IMG/VR virus record: IMGVR_UViG_3300035187_001598
Span: 1-37,541 of that record
Strand: one strand, 5' to 3'
Length of the DNA stretch: 37,541 nucleotides
DNA from: a virus
In this document: positions 22,087 to 29,673 of the stretch, piece after piece
How positions within the stretch are numbered: position 1 is the stretch's first letter
Layout of the letters: each line of letters opens with the position of its first letter
Made by a program: the position numbers and the translations under genes
The notes under the pieces: generated by a model
What the model was told of the DNA's origin: nothing
The model's database searches: none
The model's input: the letters and a program-made list of their open reading frames with translations, nothing else

Positions 22087-23516
22087 ACCTGTCTCAACGC
22101 ATCGCCGCGGCTGTCCGGTTCGTGGTTTCACCGAAGGCCCGCTATGAGGGAGCCCGGCACTCAACCAGCCGCTCAACGCTTCACGGAAGCGTGCAGGCTG
22201 CTCGGTATGACATCGACCCCTACACCCGCTATGAGCTGGTCCGTAGGTCGCGCTATTTCGAGCGGAACAACGCATTCGTCAATCGCCTCGCGGACCTTTT
22301 CGAGCAGTACACCGTGGGGCAAGGGCTCGCCTTCTTCCCAGCCTCGCAAGATACCACGTGGAACGCTTCGGCTCTGCAGTATTGGAGAGACTGGACAAAG
22401 TTCGCCGATCTCTCTTCTCGCCTTTCGTTCGGGACGCTCCAAGGAGTCATCGCTCGTTCGCTTTTCGTGGACGGCGAGATTTTCGTTTTGCTGACCCGCG
22501 GTGAGACCGGAAACCCTCGGATCCAGCTCATCGAGTCTCACCGAGTTGAGACTCCGCCGGATGCCAAGGCCAACGTCATCGACGGCGTTGAGATCGACAG
22601 CCGGGGACGACCGGTGGCCTACCACATCGCCACCGAGGACGCCCGCAAGATCAAGACGTACAGCCGCGCCGCTGCGGAGTTCGTCGTGCACATCTTCGAG
22701 CCCGGACGCCCCGGCCAGTACCGCGGACTCCCAGCGCTCTACCCAGTCATGAACGACCTTCATGATCTGGACGACCTGCAGCTCCTCGAGATGCAGGCCG
22801 CAAAGGACGCGGCGCAGGTGCAACGCGTCATCAAGACCTCGACTGGGGAGGTCTCCGACGACGATCTCATTCGCGGAACTGTCACCGGATCCGACAACGT
22901 CGAGCGGTCCTCCTATTACAAGGATGTTTTCCAAGGCAGCGCCGTCGTGCTGAAGCACGGTGACGAGTTCCAGCAGTTCGCGGTTGAACGTCCCAGCGCT
23001 GCGACGAGCGGATACTGGGATTACCTCACCGCAAAGGTTTGCGCTGGCGTTGGCATCCCCAAGGAAATCGTCCTCCCATCCTCGATGCAGGGGACGTCGA
23101 TGCGATCCGTTCTGGACATCGCGAACTCGTTCTTTAGGTCGCGTTCCTCGGTGATCGCTGACCACCTCAAACGCGTTTACGAGTATGTGATGGAGGTCGG
23201 CATCCAGACCGAGCCATTCCTGCAGCCCGCGCCGTCGGATTGGTATCGGTCGAACTACCGATCACCGCGAGCCATCAACGTCGACGTGGGGCGCAACTCC
23301 GCTGCTGCGGTTGCTGAGTTCAAAACCGGCATGCGGACTCTCCAGTCGATCTACGCTGAGACAGGCGAAGATTGGCGCGAGCAGTTGCGGCAAAAGGCGG
23401 CAGAAATTGCGTATGCCCGCGATCTTGCCACGGAGTTCAATGTCGACCGCGCCGAGATCATGACTCTCGATCCGAACGAGTTGTCATCGAACAACGCAGC
23501 CAACCCCACCGAATGA
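22083..23516 (+). CDS. Portal protein (lambda gpB family)
   Basis: This is a 477-residue protein of the lambda-type portal family: RYELVRRSRYFERNNAFVNRL near the start, DGEIFVLL, IQLIESHRVETPPD, a RGLPALYPVMNDLHDLDDL helix region and ASASxY-like text GVGIPKEIVLPSSMQG. The portal forms the dodecameric ring where DNA enters and leaves the head and where the tail attaches. Length is close to lambda gpB (533). It overlaps its neighbours on both sides by ATGA junctions, as part of a continuous packaging-head operon. Confidence 0.93.
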   Translation: MNLSQRIAAAVRFVVSPKARYEGARHSTSRSTLHGSVQAARYDIDPYTRYELVRRSRYFERNNAFVNRLADLFEQYTVGQGLAFFPASQDTTWNASALQYWRDWTKFADLSSRLSFGTLQGVIARSLFVDGEIFVLLTRGETGNPRIQLIESHRVETPPDAKANVIDGVEIDSRGRPVAYHIATEDARKIKTYSRAAAEFVVHIFEPGRPGQYRGLPALYPVMNDLHDLDDLQLLEMQAAKDAAQVQRVIKTSTGEVSDDDLIRGTVTGSDNVERSSYYKDVFQGSAVVLKHGDEFQQFAVERPSAATSGYWDYLTAKVCAGVGIPKEIVLPSSMQGTSMRSVLDIANSFFRSRSSVIADHLKRVYEYVMEVGIQTEPFLQPAPSDWYRSNYRSPRAINVDVGRNSAAAVAEFKTGMRTLQSIYAETGEDWREQLRQKAAEIAYARDLATEFNVDRAEIMTLDPNELSSNNAANPTE

Positions 23517-24883
23517 GCACTTGGTTCGACATCAAAGCGAAGGCTGAGGCCGAGGCTGACGTCTTTCTCTACGACGAGATCGGCGGTTTTGGCGTAAACG
23601 CTCGAGACTTCATCTCTCAGATCCGCGCTAGTGGGGCCAAGAAGATCAACTTGCGGATCAACTCCCCGGGTGGGTCTGTCTTCGACGGGCTCGCGATTTA
23701 CAACTTCCTCAAGGAGCAGGATGTCACCGTGCAGGTCGATGGTCTCGCTGCTTCCATCGCTTCGGTCATCGCGATGGCTGGGAAGGAAGTCCGGATCGCA
23801 AGCAACGGATTCCTCATGATCCACAATCCTTGGGGTGGCGCGATGGGCGACTCCGAGGAGATGCGGCAGACTGCTGATCTCCTCGACAAGATCCGGGACA
23901 GCCTCGTCGGGACCTACGCCAAAAAGACCGGCAAGGACGCCGAGACCATCAAGCGGTGGATGGACGAGGAGACTTGGTTTTCCGCCGAGGAAGCCAAGGA
24001 GAACGGCTTCGTCGACACGATCACGGACGAGGTAGCGTTTTCGGCTTCTGTCCGCTCATTCAAGAAAGCGCCGGCGATCTTGAACAAGCCGAGCACGACC
24101 GCCCCGGATGCCGCAAAGCGCGCATTCCGCAAGGGCATCCAGCAGGTCGAGGACGGCAAGGCCGGTGACGGTCTCGAGCCTGCAACCGTTAGAGAGGCTC
24201 GCGCACTCGCTGCCGGTGAGACTCCGACCGATGCCAAGGTCCGAAAGGCCAACCGATGGTGGGCTCGCAACGAGCGCTTCCTCGATGCCGAGGCTGACAG
24301 TCCTGCTGACGTCTCCGCCAACCTCTGGGGAGGTGCTGCTGGCCGTGATTGGTTCCGCGCTAAGTACGCAGAGCTGGAGCTGCAGGAAGACGACGACGAT
24401 CTAGACGACAACAACAACAACACAGACATGGAAAAACTTCTCAACGCATTGGCTGGGGTCGGGCTCGTCCCGTCTGCTCAGATCGACGAGGACGCTGCAG
24501 TCGCTGCGTTCACCGCTGCTTTCGCTTCGGTCACCGAAACTCACAAGACTGCAATCGAGGCTCTGACCTCCGAGCGTGACGCGCTCAAGGCCAAGCTCGA
24601 CGAGGCCGCCAAGGTTGAGATCTCTAACAAGGTCGAGACCGCTATCAAGGAAGGCCGCATCAAGTCCGACCTCAAGGACCAGTGGATTGCTCAGATCTCT
24701 GCCGACTCTTCCGCGCTGGAACTCCTCAACTCGATCTCCGCTCCCGTCATCGGAGCCGAGCCGGTTGGAGCTCCTGCTGCAAAAACTTCGGTCGATCTCC
24801 GCGCTGAGTTCGACGCGATCACTGACCCCAAAAAGCGCTCCGCTTTCTGGTCCGCTAACAAGGCCCAGTTGCTGAAGAAGTAA
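23513..24883 (+). CDS. ClpP-like prohead protease fused to scaffold
   Basis: This is a 456-residue protein. Residues 15-190 are a ClpP/S14 peptidase: INSPGGSVFDGLAIYNFL, GLAASIASVIAMAG with Ser81 as nucleophile, and LMIHNPWGGAMGD with His104. Residues 200-290 form a linker with WxxR and NLWGGAAG text. After an acidic-Asn stretch (DDDDLDDNNNNTD) a helical scaffold domain of 151 residues runs to the end, rich in Ala, Glu and Lys. In lambda, gpC is likewise a protease with the scaffold Nu3 encoded in its 3' part. The protease trims head proteins and itself during prohead maturation. Confidence 0.92.
   Translation: MSTWFDIKAKAEAEADVFLYDEIGGFGVNARDFISQIRASGAKKINLRINSPGGSVFDGLAIYNFLKEQDVTVQVDGLAASIASVIAMAGKEVRIASNGFLMIHNPWGGAMGDSEEMRQTADLLDKIRDSLVGTYAKKTGKDAETIKRWMDEETWFSAEEAKENGFVDTITDEVAFSASVRSFKKAPAILNKPSTTAPDAAKRAFRKGIQQVEDGKAGDGLEPATVREARALAAGETPTDAKVRKANRWWARNERFLDAEADSPADVSANLWGGAAGRDWFRAKYAELELQEDDDDLDDNNNNTDMEKLLNALAGVGLVPSAQIDEDAAVAAFTAAFASVTETHKTAIEALTSERDALKAKLDEAAKVEISNKVETAIKEGRIKSDLKDQWIAQISADSSALELLNSISAPVIGAEPVGAPAAKTSVDLRAEFDAITDPKKRSAFWSANKAQLLKK
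24428..24883 (+). CDS. Nested scaffold protein (internal start in the protease gene)
   Basis: An in-frame ATG (codon 306) opens a 151-residue scaffold-only product, MEKLLNALAGVGLVPSAQID onward, with a coiled-coil segment (TERDALKAKLDEAAK-like; actual text TSERDALKAKLDEAAK). It is preceded by GACAACAACAACAACACAGAC, close to the CAACAAACACACAAC leader of the major capsid gene at 24902. Lambda makes its Nu3 scaffold from an internal start in the same way. The internal start is inferred from this analogy and the leader. Confidence 0.5.
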   Translation: MEKLLNALAGVGLVPSAQIDEDAAVAAFTAAFASVTETHKTAIEALTSERDALKAKLDEAAKVEISNKVETAIKEGRIKSDLKDQWIAQISADSSALELLNSISAPVIGAEPVGAPAAKTSVDLRAEFDAITDPKKRSAFWSANKAQLLKK

Positions 24884-24901
24884 CCTCAACAAACACACAA
24901 C

Positions 24902-25792
24902 ATGCCCAATACCCTCGACTCCGGCCTAAATGGGACGCTGATCTCCCAAGCGGGCCTCGATGCCTTCGTCGGTGCTTTTGCTCCGATGCAGGCCTTCACC
25001 ACTGACTTCGATCCGGCCCCGGCCTCGAAGTCTGACACGATCCAAGTGCCATACGTTCCGGCTGCTTCTGCCGCCGCTGACTTCTCCGGCACCTACACCC
25101 GGCAGGACTCGACCCTCAACAAGCGCACGATCACGCTGAACAAGCACAAGTTTGTGTCTTGGTATCTCAGCGATGTCGCCATCGCTAAGAGCCCCGCGGT
25201 TGCTCTCGAGCGCTTCGGCATGCAGAAAGGCTACCAACTCGCGAAGGCTGTTTTCCAAGACATCCTTTCGGCTGTGACCCTCGCGAACTTCGGCGCTGCC
25301 GCTCACACTGGTGTGGCCGCGAACTTCGACTTCGCCGACGTGATCGACATCAAGCAGGCCTGCGACGCCGCTGACATGCCCGAGGCTCCTCGGTCGCTGG
25401 TGCTCGGCTCGTCCTACTACAACGCGCTGCTCAAGGACTCCGTTATCAAGGACGCGTCCGCTCTTGGTGCGACCGCCAACCAGACCGGCAGCCTGCCGAA
25501 TCTGTCCGGATTCATCACCTACCGCTCGAGCCTCGTTCCGGCAAACGCCGAGAACCTCGTTGGCTTCGCCGCCTACCCGAGCGCGATCGTGACCGCCATG
25601 CGGTATCTCCAGCCCTCTGGCCGTAGCCAAGACGGCGTGTATCGCCCCGTCGCTGACGAGAACACCGGCATTACCCTCGGTTACCGCGAGTTTTACGACA
25701 ACGACAAGGGCGAGGTCGTGGCGGTGCTGGAGGCGTTCTATGGCTACGCACTCGGCGAAGCCTCAGCGCTCAAGCGTGTCATCAGCGCCTAA
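24902..25792 (+). CDS. Major capsid protein
   Basis: This is a 296-residue protein directly after the protease-scaffold gene and before small head genes, the usual place of the major capsid gene. It is Ala-rich with beta and helical segments, e.g. DTIQVPYVPAASAAADFSG, KHKFVSWYLSDVAIAKSP, RSLVLGSSYYNALLKD and NTGITLGYREFYDNDKGEVV. The final part resembles the A-domain end of HK97-fold capsid proteins. No long N-terminal delta domain is present, consistent with a separate scaffold. The start has a Shine-Dalgarno-free CAACAAACACACAAC leader. Capsid role is strong by context; the fold is inferred. Confidence 0.85.
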   Translation: MPNTLDSGLNGTLISQAGLDAFVGAFAPMQAFTTDFDPAPASKSDTIQVPYVPAASAAADFSGTYTRQDSTLNKRTITLNKHKFVSWYLSDVAIAKSPAVALERFGMQKGYQLAKAVFQDILSAVTLANFGAAAHTGVAANFDFADVIDIKQACDAADMPEAPRSLVLGSSYYNALLKDSVIKDASALGATANQTGSLPNLSGFITYRSSLVPANAENLVGFAAYPSAIVTAMRYLQPSGRSQDGVYRPVADENTGITLGYREFYDNDKGEVVAVLEAFYGYALGEASALKRVISA

Positions 25793-25797
25793 TTGCC

Positions 25798-26010
25798 ATG
25801 CGCTCCGCAATTCTGATCGCTGACGGCAAAGTGGTCCTCGGACCCTCTCCGGCCTCTGAGGTCGAAGCGGAGTTCAAGGCGACCGTGCAGCTTGGCGGGA
25901 ACGGATGCAGCGTCATCGAGCTGTGGTCTGAGGACCGCGGTTGCGAGCGCAAGCAGAAGTTCGCCTCTGCTCCCAAGACGGCTGACAAGCCATCGAAGAA
26001 GAAGAGCTGA
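25798..26010 (+). CDS. Small head-operon protein
   Basis: This is a 70-residue protein following the capsid gene by 5 bases. Residues 1-52 look beta-rich (AILIADGKVVLGPSP, FKATVQLGG, CSVIELWSEDRGCERKQKF). A basic, disordered tail (KTADKPSKKKS) follows. It could be a minor head or connector component. No family is recognised. Shortness and position match accessory genes often found after phage capsid genes. Confidence 0.6.
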   Translation: MRSAILIADGKVVLGPSPASEVEAEFKATVQLGGNGCSVIELWSEDRGCERKQKFASAPKTADKPSKKKS

Positions 26011-26011
26011 C

Positions 26012-26326
26012 ATGAACATCGCAGACACGGCACTCGCGCAGGGATTTGACGGATTGCTGGCAATCGCCGGTGACACCGTCACGTTCCGCGGAGTGTCCGT
26101 GTCTGCGGTTGTCGACTGGACGCCATTCGATGAAAAGCCTCCCGGAGCCAACCTCCCGGACTTCGACGAGCAGTCCACCAGTCGAATCGAGATAAAGACC
26201 AGTTCCGTGGCGTCGACTCCGATCGTCGGCGAGATCATCACGACCACTGGCCAGGTTTATCACCGAATCGCCAAGGTGAAGTTCAACGGGTCCGCGTGGA
26301 TCCTTGAGTGCGAGGTGAACTTGTGA
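26012..26326 (+). CDS. Head-tail connector / head completion protein
   Basis: This is a 104-residue protein, starting 1 base after the previous stop. The N-terminal helix (DTALAQGFDGLLAIAG) is followed by strands DTVTFRGVSVSAVVD, STSRIEIKTSS and a final sheet with IVGEIITTTGQVYHRIAKVK, NGSAWILECEV. This is the layout of head-closure proteins of the lambda gpFII / adaptor-stopper type, which bridge portal and tail. Assigned by fold pattern and position before the tail genes. Confidence 0.65.
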   Translation: MNIADTALAQGFDGLLAIAGDTVTFRGVSVSAVVDWTPFDEKPPGANLPDFDEQSTSRIEIKTSSVASTPIVGEIITTTGQVYHRIAKVKFNGSAWILECEVNL

Positions 26327-27039
26327 CCGTGACCTTCCAGACGAACCTTGATCGGTTCAACGACGCGCTCTCCGATTACCTTGCGGTGACACGCCTGTCG
26401 ACGCAGGAGGCGGTTGCGAAGAAGTCGGCGGACTTTGCGTTCCGTTTGAGCACGAAGATGAAGTCCTTTTCCCCGGGGAAAGGCGTCATTCGTGCCGAAC
26501 GATTGGCCGCATTAAAGTCTGGAGAAGGCGTCAAGATTCGCCCGTCAGCTTGGGAGCGAGCCTACAAGACGCAGGGCGTTTCGCAGGACATCAAGACGCG
26601 CAAGTTCGCGTTCAATCGTCGCGGCAAAACCTACGGATCGAAACGGATCAAAGGTGGCAAGCGCTTGAACCTCCAAGCGATCGCCGTTCAGAAGGAACTC
26701 AACATCCGCGAGAGTGGCCGAGGGTTCCTCGGATACGCCACAAGGCTGAAGAGCGTCATCCAGAAGTTCGCGATCAAAGACGACATCGACGTCTATCGGA
26801 TGCTTCTCGATCGGTACAACCGATTCCTGTCGTCTGTCGGTTTCAAGACCGATGCCGACAAGGCCGAAATGACTTTCAAGTGGGGCGGCAACAAATCTTC
26901 CGGCGAGATCGCTGTCGCACTGCAAAAGCCAAAGCAGCAGACCGCAATCGCCCAAGCCTTGGACGAAAGCCGCGCGGATATGCTCGAGTACATCCTCAAG
27001 CGCCAGAACCGCGCCAAGGCACCGCTGCGCTCAATCTGA
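26323..27039 (+). CDS. Neck or tail-completion protein, unrecognised family
   Basis: This is a 238-residue basic protein starting with GTG in a GTGA overlap. The N-terminal helix region (DRFNDALSDYLAVTRLSTQE, KSADFAFRLSTKM) resembles the start of gp10/tail-completion-like proteins. The middle is very Lys/Arg-rich (NRRGKTYGSKRIKGGKRLN), and the C-terminal 40 residues are helical. Position between head-closure and tail-terminator genes fits a neck role (as with lambda Z). An unusual length and basic middle leave the exact family open. Confidence 0.55.
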   Translation: MTVTFQTNLDRFNDALSDYLAVTRLSTQEAVAKKSADFAFRLSTKMKSFSPGKGVIRAERLAALKSGEGVKIRPSAWERAYKTQGVSQDIKTRKFAFNRRGKTYGSKRIKGGKRLNLQAIAVQKELNIRESGRGFLGYATRLKSVIQKFAIKDDIDVYRMLLDRYNRFLSSVGFKTDADKAEMTFKWGGNKSSGEIAVALQKPKQQTAIAQALDESRADMLEYILKRQNRAKAPLRSI

Positions 27040-27040
27040 C

Positions 27041-27493
27041 ATGCTCGCCATCGGATCCATCCAGTCGACGGTGAAGTCGCAGATCGACGCGAACGCGTTT
27101 TTCTCTGCGGCTCCTACTGTCGCCTGCATCATCGACGACGGAACGCAGGACGGAGCAATCGAAACGCAGCTTAGGTCAAAGGGGTTCGTGATCGTGCTAC
27201 CGAACATTCTCAAAGCCGGACGGCGTGACCTTGGCGGTGGGAGACTCGCTCTCGACGCCGAGTTCGTGGTGCGTGTGCTCGCCAACCCTCACGTCAACAC
27301 CGCGGTCGGAGGCGCAAATCGGAACGTGTATTCCGCGATCGGCGCGGTCGTTTCGTCAGTTCTTTCTTGGAACCCGGTGAATGCTGGGGACCGGAAGTTT
27401 GAAGCGGCGGCAGAGTGGCTGCAGCTCACAACGCAGGATCCCGGCCTCATGGCTTACGACCTGTTTTTCACGAAACTCTCAACCCTCAACTAG
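27041..27493 (+). CDS. Tail terminator-like protein (gpU position)
   Basis: This is a 150-residue protein. The layout (N-terminal helix GSIQSTVKSQIDANAFFSA, strand VACIIDDG, then GFVIVLPNI, DAEFVVRVLANP and a C-terminal AAEWLQLTTQDPGLMAYDLFF) suits the alpha/beta fold of tail terminators such as lambda gpU. These cap the tail tube and join it to the head. The gene lies directly before the tail tube gene. Identity rests on position, length and pattern. Confidence 0.65.
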   Translation: MLAIGSIQSTVKSQIDANAFFSAAPTVACIIDDGTQDGAIETQLRSKGFVIVLPNILKAGRRDLGGGRLALDAEFVVRVLANPHVNTAVGGANRNVYSAIGAVVSSVLSWNPVNAGDRKFEAAAEWLQLTTQDPGLMAYDLFFTKLSTLN

Positions 27494-27505
27494 CAGAAAA
27501 CACAA

Positions 27506-28039
27506 ATGAACACCGGAGCAGTCATCCTCGGCAATCACGGCTTTTTCTTTCGCGAAGGCCTTTCCTACACCGTTCCGTCGGCTGGCACTTCCAGCCGTGC
27601 AACCAAACCCGGAGCCGCGGACACCGGCTGGGTTGATCTCGGAATTCTCTCCGAAGTCACCATTCAGCACGAGCGCGAGGAGCGCGACATCTTCGCGCCG
27701 ACTCCCGGCGTGTTGCGCCTGTACGACGTGCTGGAGACCAAGCGCCAGCTCAACATCAATCTCACGGCGCAGGAGATGAGCCCGAAGGCTTTTGAGCTCA
27801 TTTTCGGAACCGACTTTCTGACCTCTGCTTCGACGAACTACAACCCGCTTGAGGGGTCCACCAAACGCGGTTGGCTCAAGATTCAGCAGTACGGCCAAAG
27901 CGACGCCTTGTTCAACACGATGGATGTCTGGGTGCAGATGAAGGTCTCCGGCGAAGTCAGCTTCGGCGAAAATATCGTCTCTGTGACATTCGAGGCTCGA
28001 GTCCTGCACTCGACGCAGAACACCGGCACCCTCGCCTAA
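27506..28039 (+). CDS. Major tail tube protein
   Basis: This is a 177-residue protein with beta-rich sequence: WVDLGILSEVTIQHERE, then a loop and helix (VLRLYDVLETKRQLNINLTA, SPKAFELIFG) and a final sheet (RGWLKIQQYG, DVWVQMKVSGEVSFG, IVSVTFEARVLHS). This is the common plan of siphovirus tube proteins. It follows the terminator gene. Start ATG 27506 has the leader CAGAAAACACAA and no Shine-Dalgarno site, as does the capsid gene, so the two most abundant virion proteins share this start style. Confidence 0.75.
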   Translation: MNTGAVILGNHGFFFREGLSYTVPSAGTSSRATKPGAADTGWVDLGILSEVTIQHEREERDIFAPTPGVLRLYDVLETKRQLNINLTAQEMSPKAFELIFGTDFLTSASTNYNPLEGSTKRGWLKIQQYGQSDALFNTMDVWVQMKVSGEVSFGENIVSVTFEARVLHSTQNTGTLA

Positions 28040-28050
28040 AAAATCAAGCC

Positions 28051-29373
28051 ATGCCAGCCGACCCGATTACGCCCGGCTTGGCCGCGGCGTGGACTACGAG
28101 CGCTTCGGACACAATCCGTCCGAATGCCTTTGTCGATTGCGTTGTTCGGGTGCAAACGAACCTCGCATCATTCACTCCAGTTGCAGCGGTTCTCGATGGT
28201 GTCGACATCGGTGGCCCAGAAGCTCTAAAAAGCCAAAGGCTCGTTTTGTTGACTGCACAGTCAACGACGCATCAGAACGGAATCTACGAGGCCGCTGCAA
28301 CTGGAGCCGCAGTAGCGTTTTCAGAAACCTATTCGGCTGGAGGATTGGCGACTAAGACGGGGCTCACCGCTGGGCGCTTGTATCACTGGGCCAAAGGCAA
28401 CGGCATCACTTGCTCTAACGGAGTGATGACGCTCGGTTCGTCCGGGTTCATCGCCGCAAGTTCATCTGGAACATTGAGCTTCACAGGGCCAACCAACACC
28501 GCGACGACTGACATCCTCAAAGAGGCTGCTATTGCAAGAAATGCGCTCTTCAACGAGCCGGTCGAGCTGCCGGCTGGACTCACAGCGCGAGTGCTAGGCG
28601 GATCGTCTGCTGGGTCATTCTGGGTGCTTCAATCCGATGTCCCAACGGTTGGAGTTTCAGCGGTGACTTTTGCGCTTGCAACTAGCGGAAACAAGACGGT
28701 TGCAAACGACATCGTCAACAATACTGGAGACGCTGCTGGATCTAAGACTCCTTCTCTCCAAGAAGCGTTTACGGCATCCGGAGCGTCTGACAAAACAATC
28801 GCTAACAACGTCGCGAACAATACCGCGGACGCAGCAGGATCGAAGACCACGGCTCTTGAAGCCGCTTGGACTGTCGCTGGGTCGAGCAGCAAAACACCAG
28901 CGAACGACATCTCCAACAACACCTCGGACGCCGCGTCTCAAGTCGGGATTTCACTCGATGACAGTTGGACGGCTAACGGGGCGGATTCGAAGACTGCGAC
29001 TCCAAACAACAACTGGGACAACAACGGTGCGACAAATATCGTCCTGCAAGGAGAGGTCGCTCCTGTCGCCGGTAACACCACACCGGCCAGCCCAATCGCT
29101 GTCCCGTTCAACACGACGCTTCTTGCAGGAACAAACTACCTCGTCGAGGTCGGCGGTCGTGCCTCGATCGTCACGGTTACGCTGCCGGATCCTCCGAGCC
29201 TCACGCAGCGCATCGAGATTGCGGATGTCTCCGGCCACGGATCGGCTTTCCCGATCACGGTAAACGCCGGAACAAAAGTCATCTCGGACACGAACTCGTC
29301 AACGTACAGCATCGACCGCAGCTACGCCGTGCTGGTGTTGTCTTACACCGGAACCGCTTGGAAGATCCTCTGA
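28051..29373 (+). CDS. Tail fibre-like protein with 33-residue repeats
   Basis: This is a 440-residue protein. Residues 20-130 carry a fibre motif of the type AVLDGVDIGGPEALKSQRLV followed by HQNGIYEAA, common in phage tail fibres. Residues 210-308 hold three 33-residue repeats (KT.AND..NNT.DAAGSKT..L..AWT) and a partial fourth. The C-terminal 95 residues form a beta domain with VTVTLPDPPSLTQRIEIAD and a final SYTGTAWKIL, a common fibre tip. It should form a trimeric appendage on the virion. Unusually it sits right after the tube gene and before the chaperone genes. Confidence 0.75.
   Translation: MPADPITPGLAAAWTTSASDTIRPNAFVDCVVRVQTNLASFTPVAAVLDGVDIGGPEALKSQRLVLLTAQSTTHQNGIYEAAATGAAVAFSETYSAGGLATKTGLTAGRLYHWAKGNGITCSNGVMTLGSSGFIAASSSGTLSFTGPTNTATTDILKEAAIARNALFNEPVELPAGLTARVLGGSSAGSFWVLQSDVPTVGVSAVTFALATSGNKTVANDIVNNTGDAAGSKTPSLQEAFTASGASDKTIANNVANNTADAAGSKTTALEAAWTVAGSSSKTPANDISNNTSDAASQVGISLDDSWTANGADSKTATPNNNWDNNGATNIVLQGEVAPVAGNTTPASPIAVPFNTTLLAGTNYLVEVGGRASIVTVTLPDPPSLTQRIEIADVSGHGSAFPITVNAGTKVISDTNSSTYSIDRSYAVLVLSYTGTAWKIL
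28678..29037 (+). repeat. Tandem 99-bp (33-residue) repeats in the fibre gene
   Basis: Units at 28678-28776, 28777-28875 and 28876-28974 each encode 33 residues, starting ATSGNKTVAND, ASGASDKTIANN and VAGSSSKTPAND. A fourth (28975 to about 29037) is partial and degenerate (ANGADSKTATPNNNW). The protein is better conserved than the DNA, so the duplications are old and under selection for length or fold. Confidence 0.85.
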
Positions 29374-29376
29374 TCC

Positions 29377-29661
29377 ATGATCTCGAAAATTGAGGTGCAA
29401 ACAACGGCGACGCTCGTCTCCGGAGCGAAGGAGCGGAACTGGCTCATGCTCCAGAACCAAAGCGACACGCCGATCTTCCTGTCGTTCGAGGGGACTTCGA
29501 CAGTCACGATCGACTCTGGCGGCTCGCCGGGGATCCGCCTCGCTCCTTGGGAGACAATCACGTCCGACGACGCTGCCGGACGCTTTACGGGAAACAACTT
29601 GCCAATCTACGCCATCCACGGCGGCGCCGGGGTCAAAGTCCTCGCCCTCCACGAAGCCTAA
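29377..29661 (+). CDS. Small beta-rich protein in the fibre region
   Basis: This is a 94-residue protein with all-beta pattern: SKIEVQTTATLVSGAKERN, WLMLQNQSDTPIFLSFEG, TVTIDSGGSPGIRLAPWETI and GVKVLALHEA. Small sandwich proteins with a QNQSDTPIFL-type strand occur as accessory genes next to phage fibre or head genes. It may decorate the virion or join fibre to tail. No firm family. It follows the fibre gene by 3 bases. Confidence 0.65.
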   Translation: MISKIEVQTTATLVSGAKERNWLMLQNQSDTPIFLSFEGTSTVTIDSGGSPGIRLAPWETITSDDAAGRFTGNNLPIYAIHGGAGVKVLALHEA

Positions 29662-29673
29662 GCCCGCAAAACC

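Noticed and set aside
22173-23165. A 330-codon frame on the minus strand
   Set aside because: Lies antisense to the clear portal gene; long opposite frames are common in GC-rich coding DNA.
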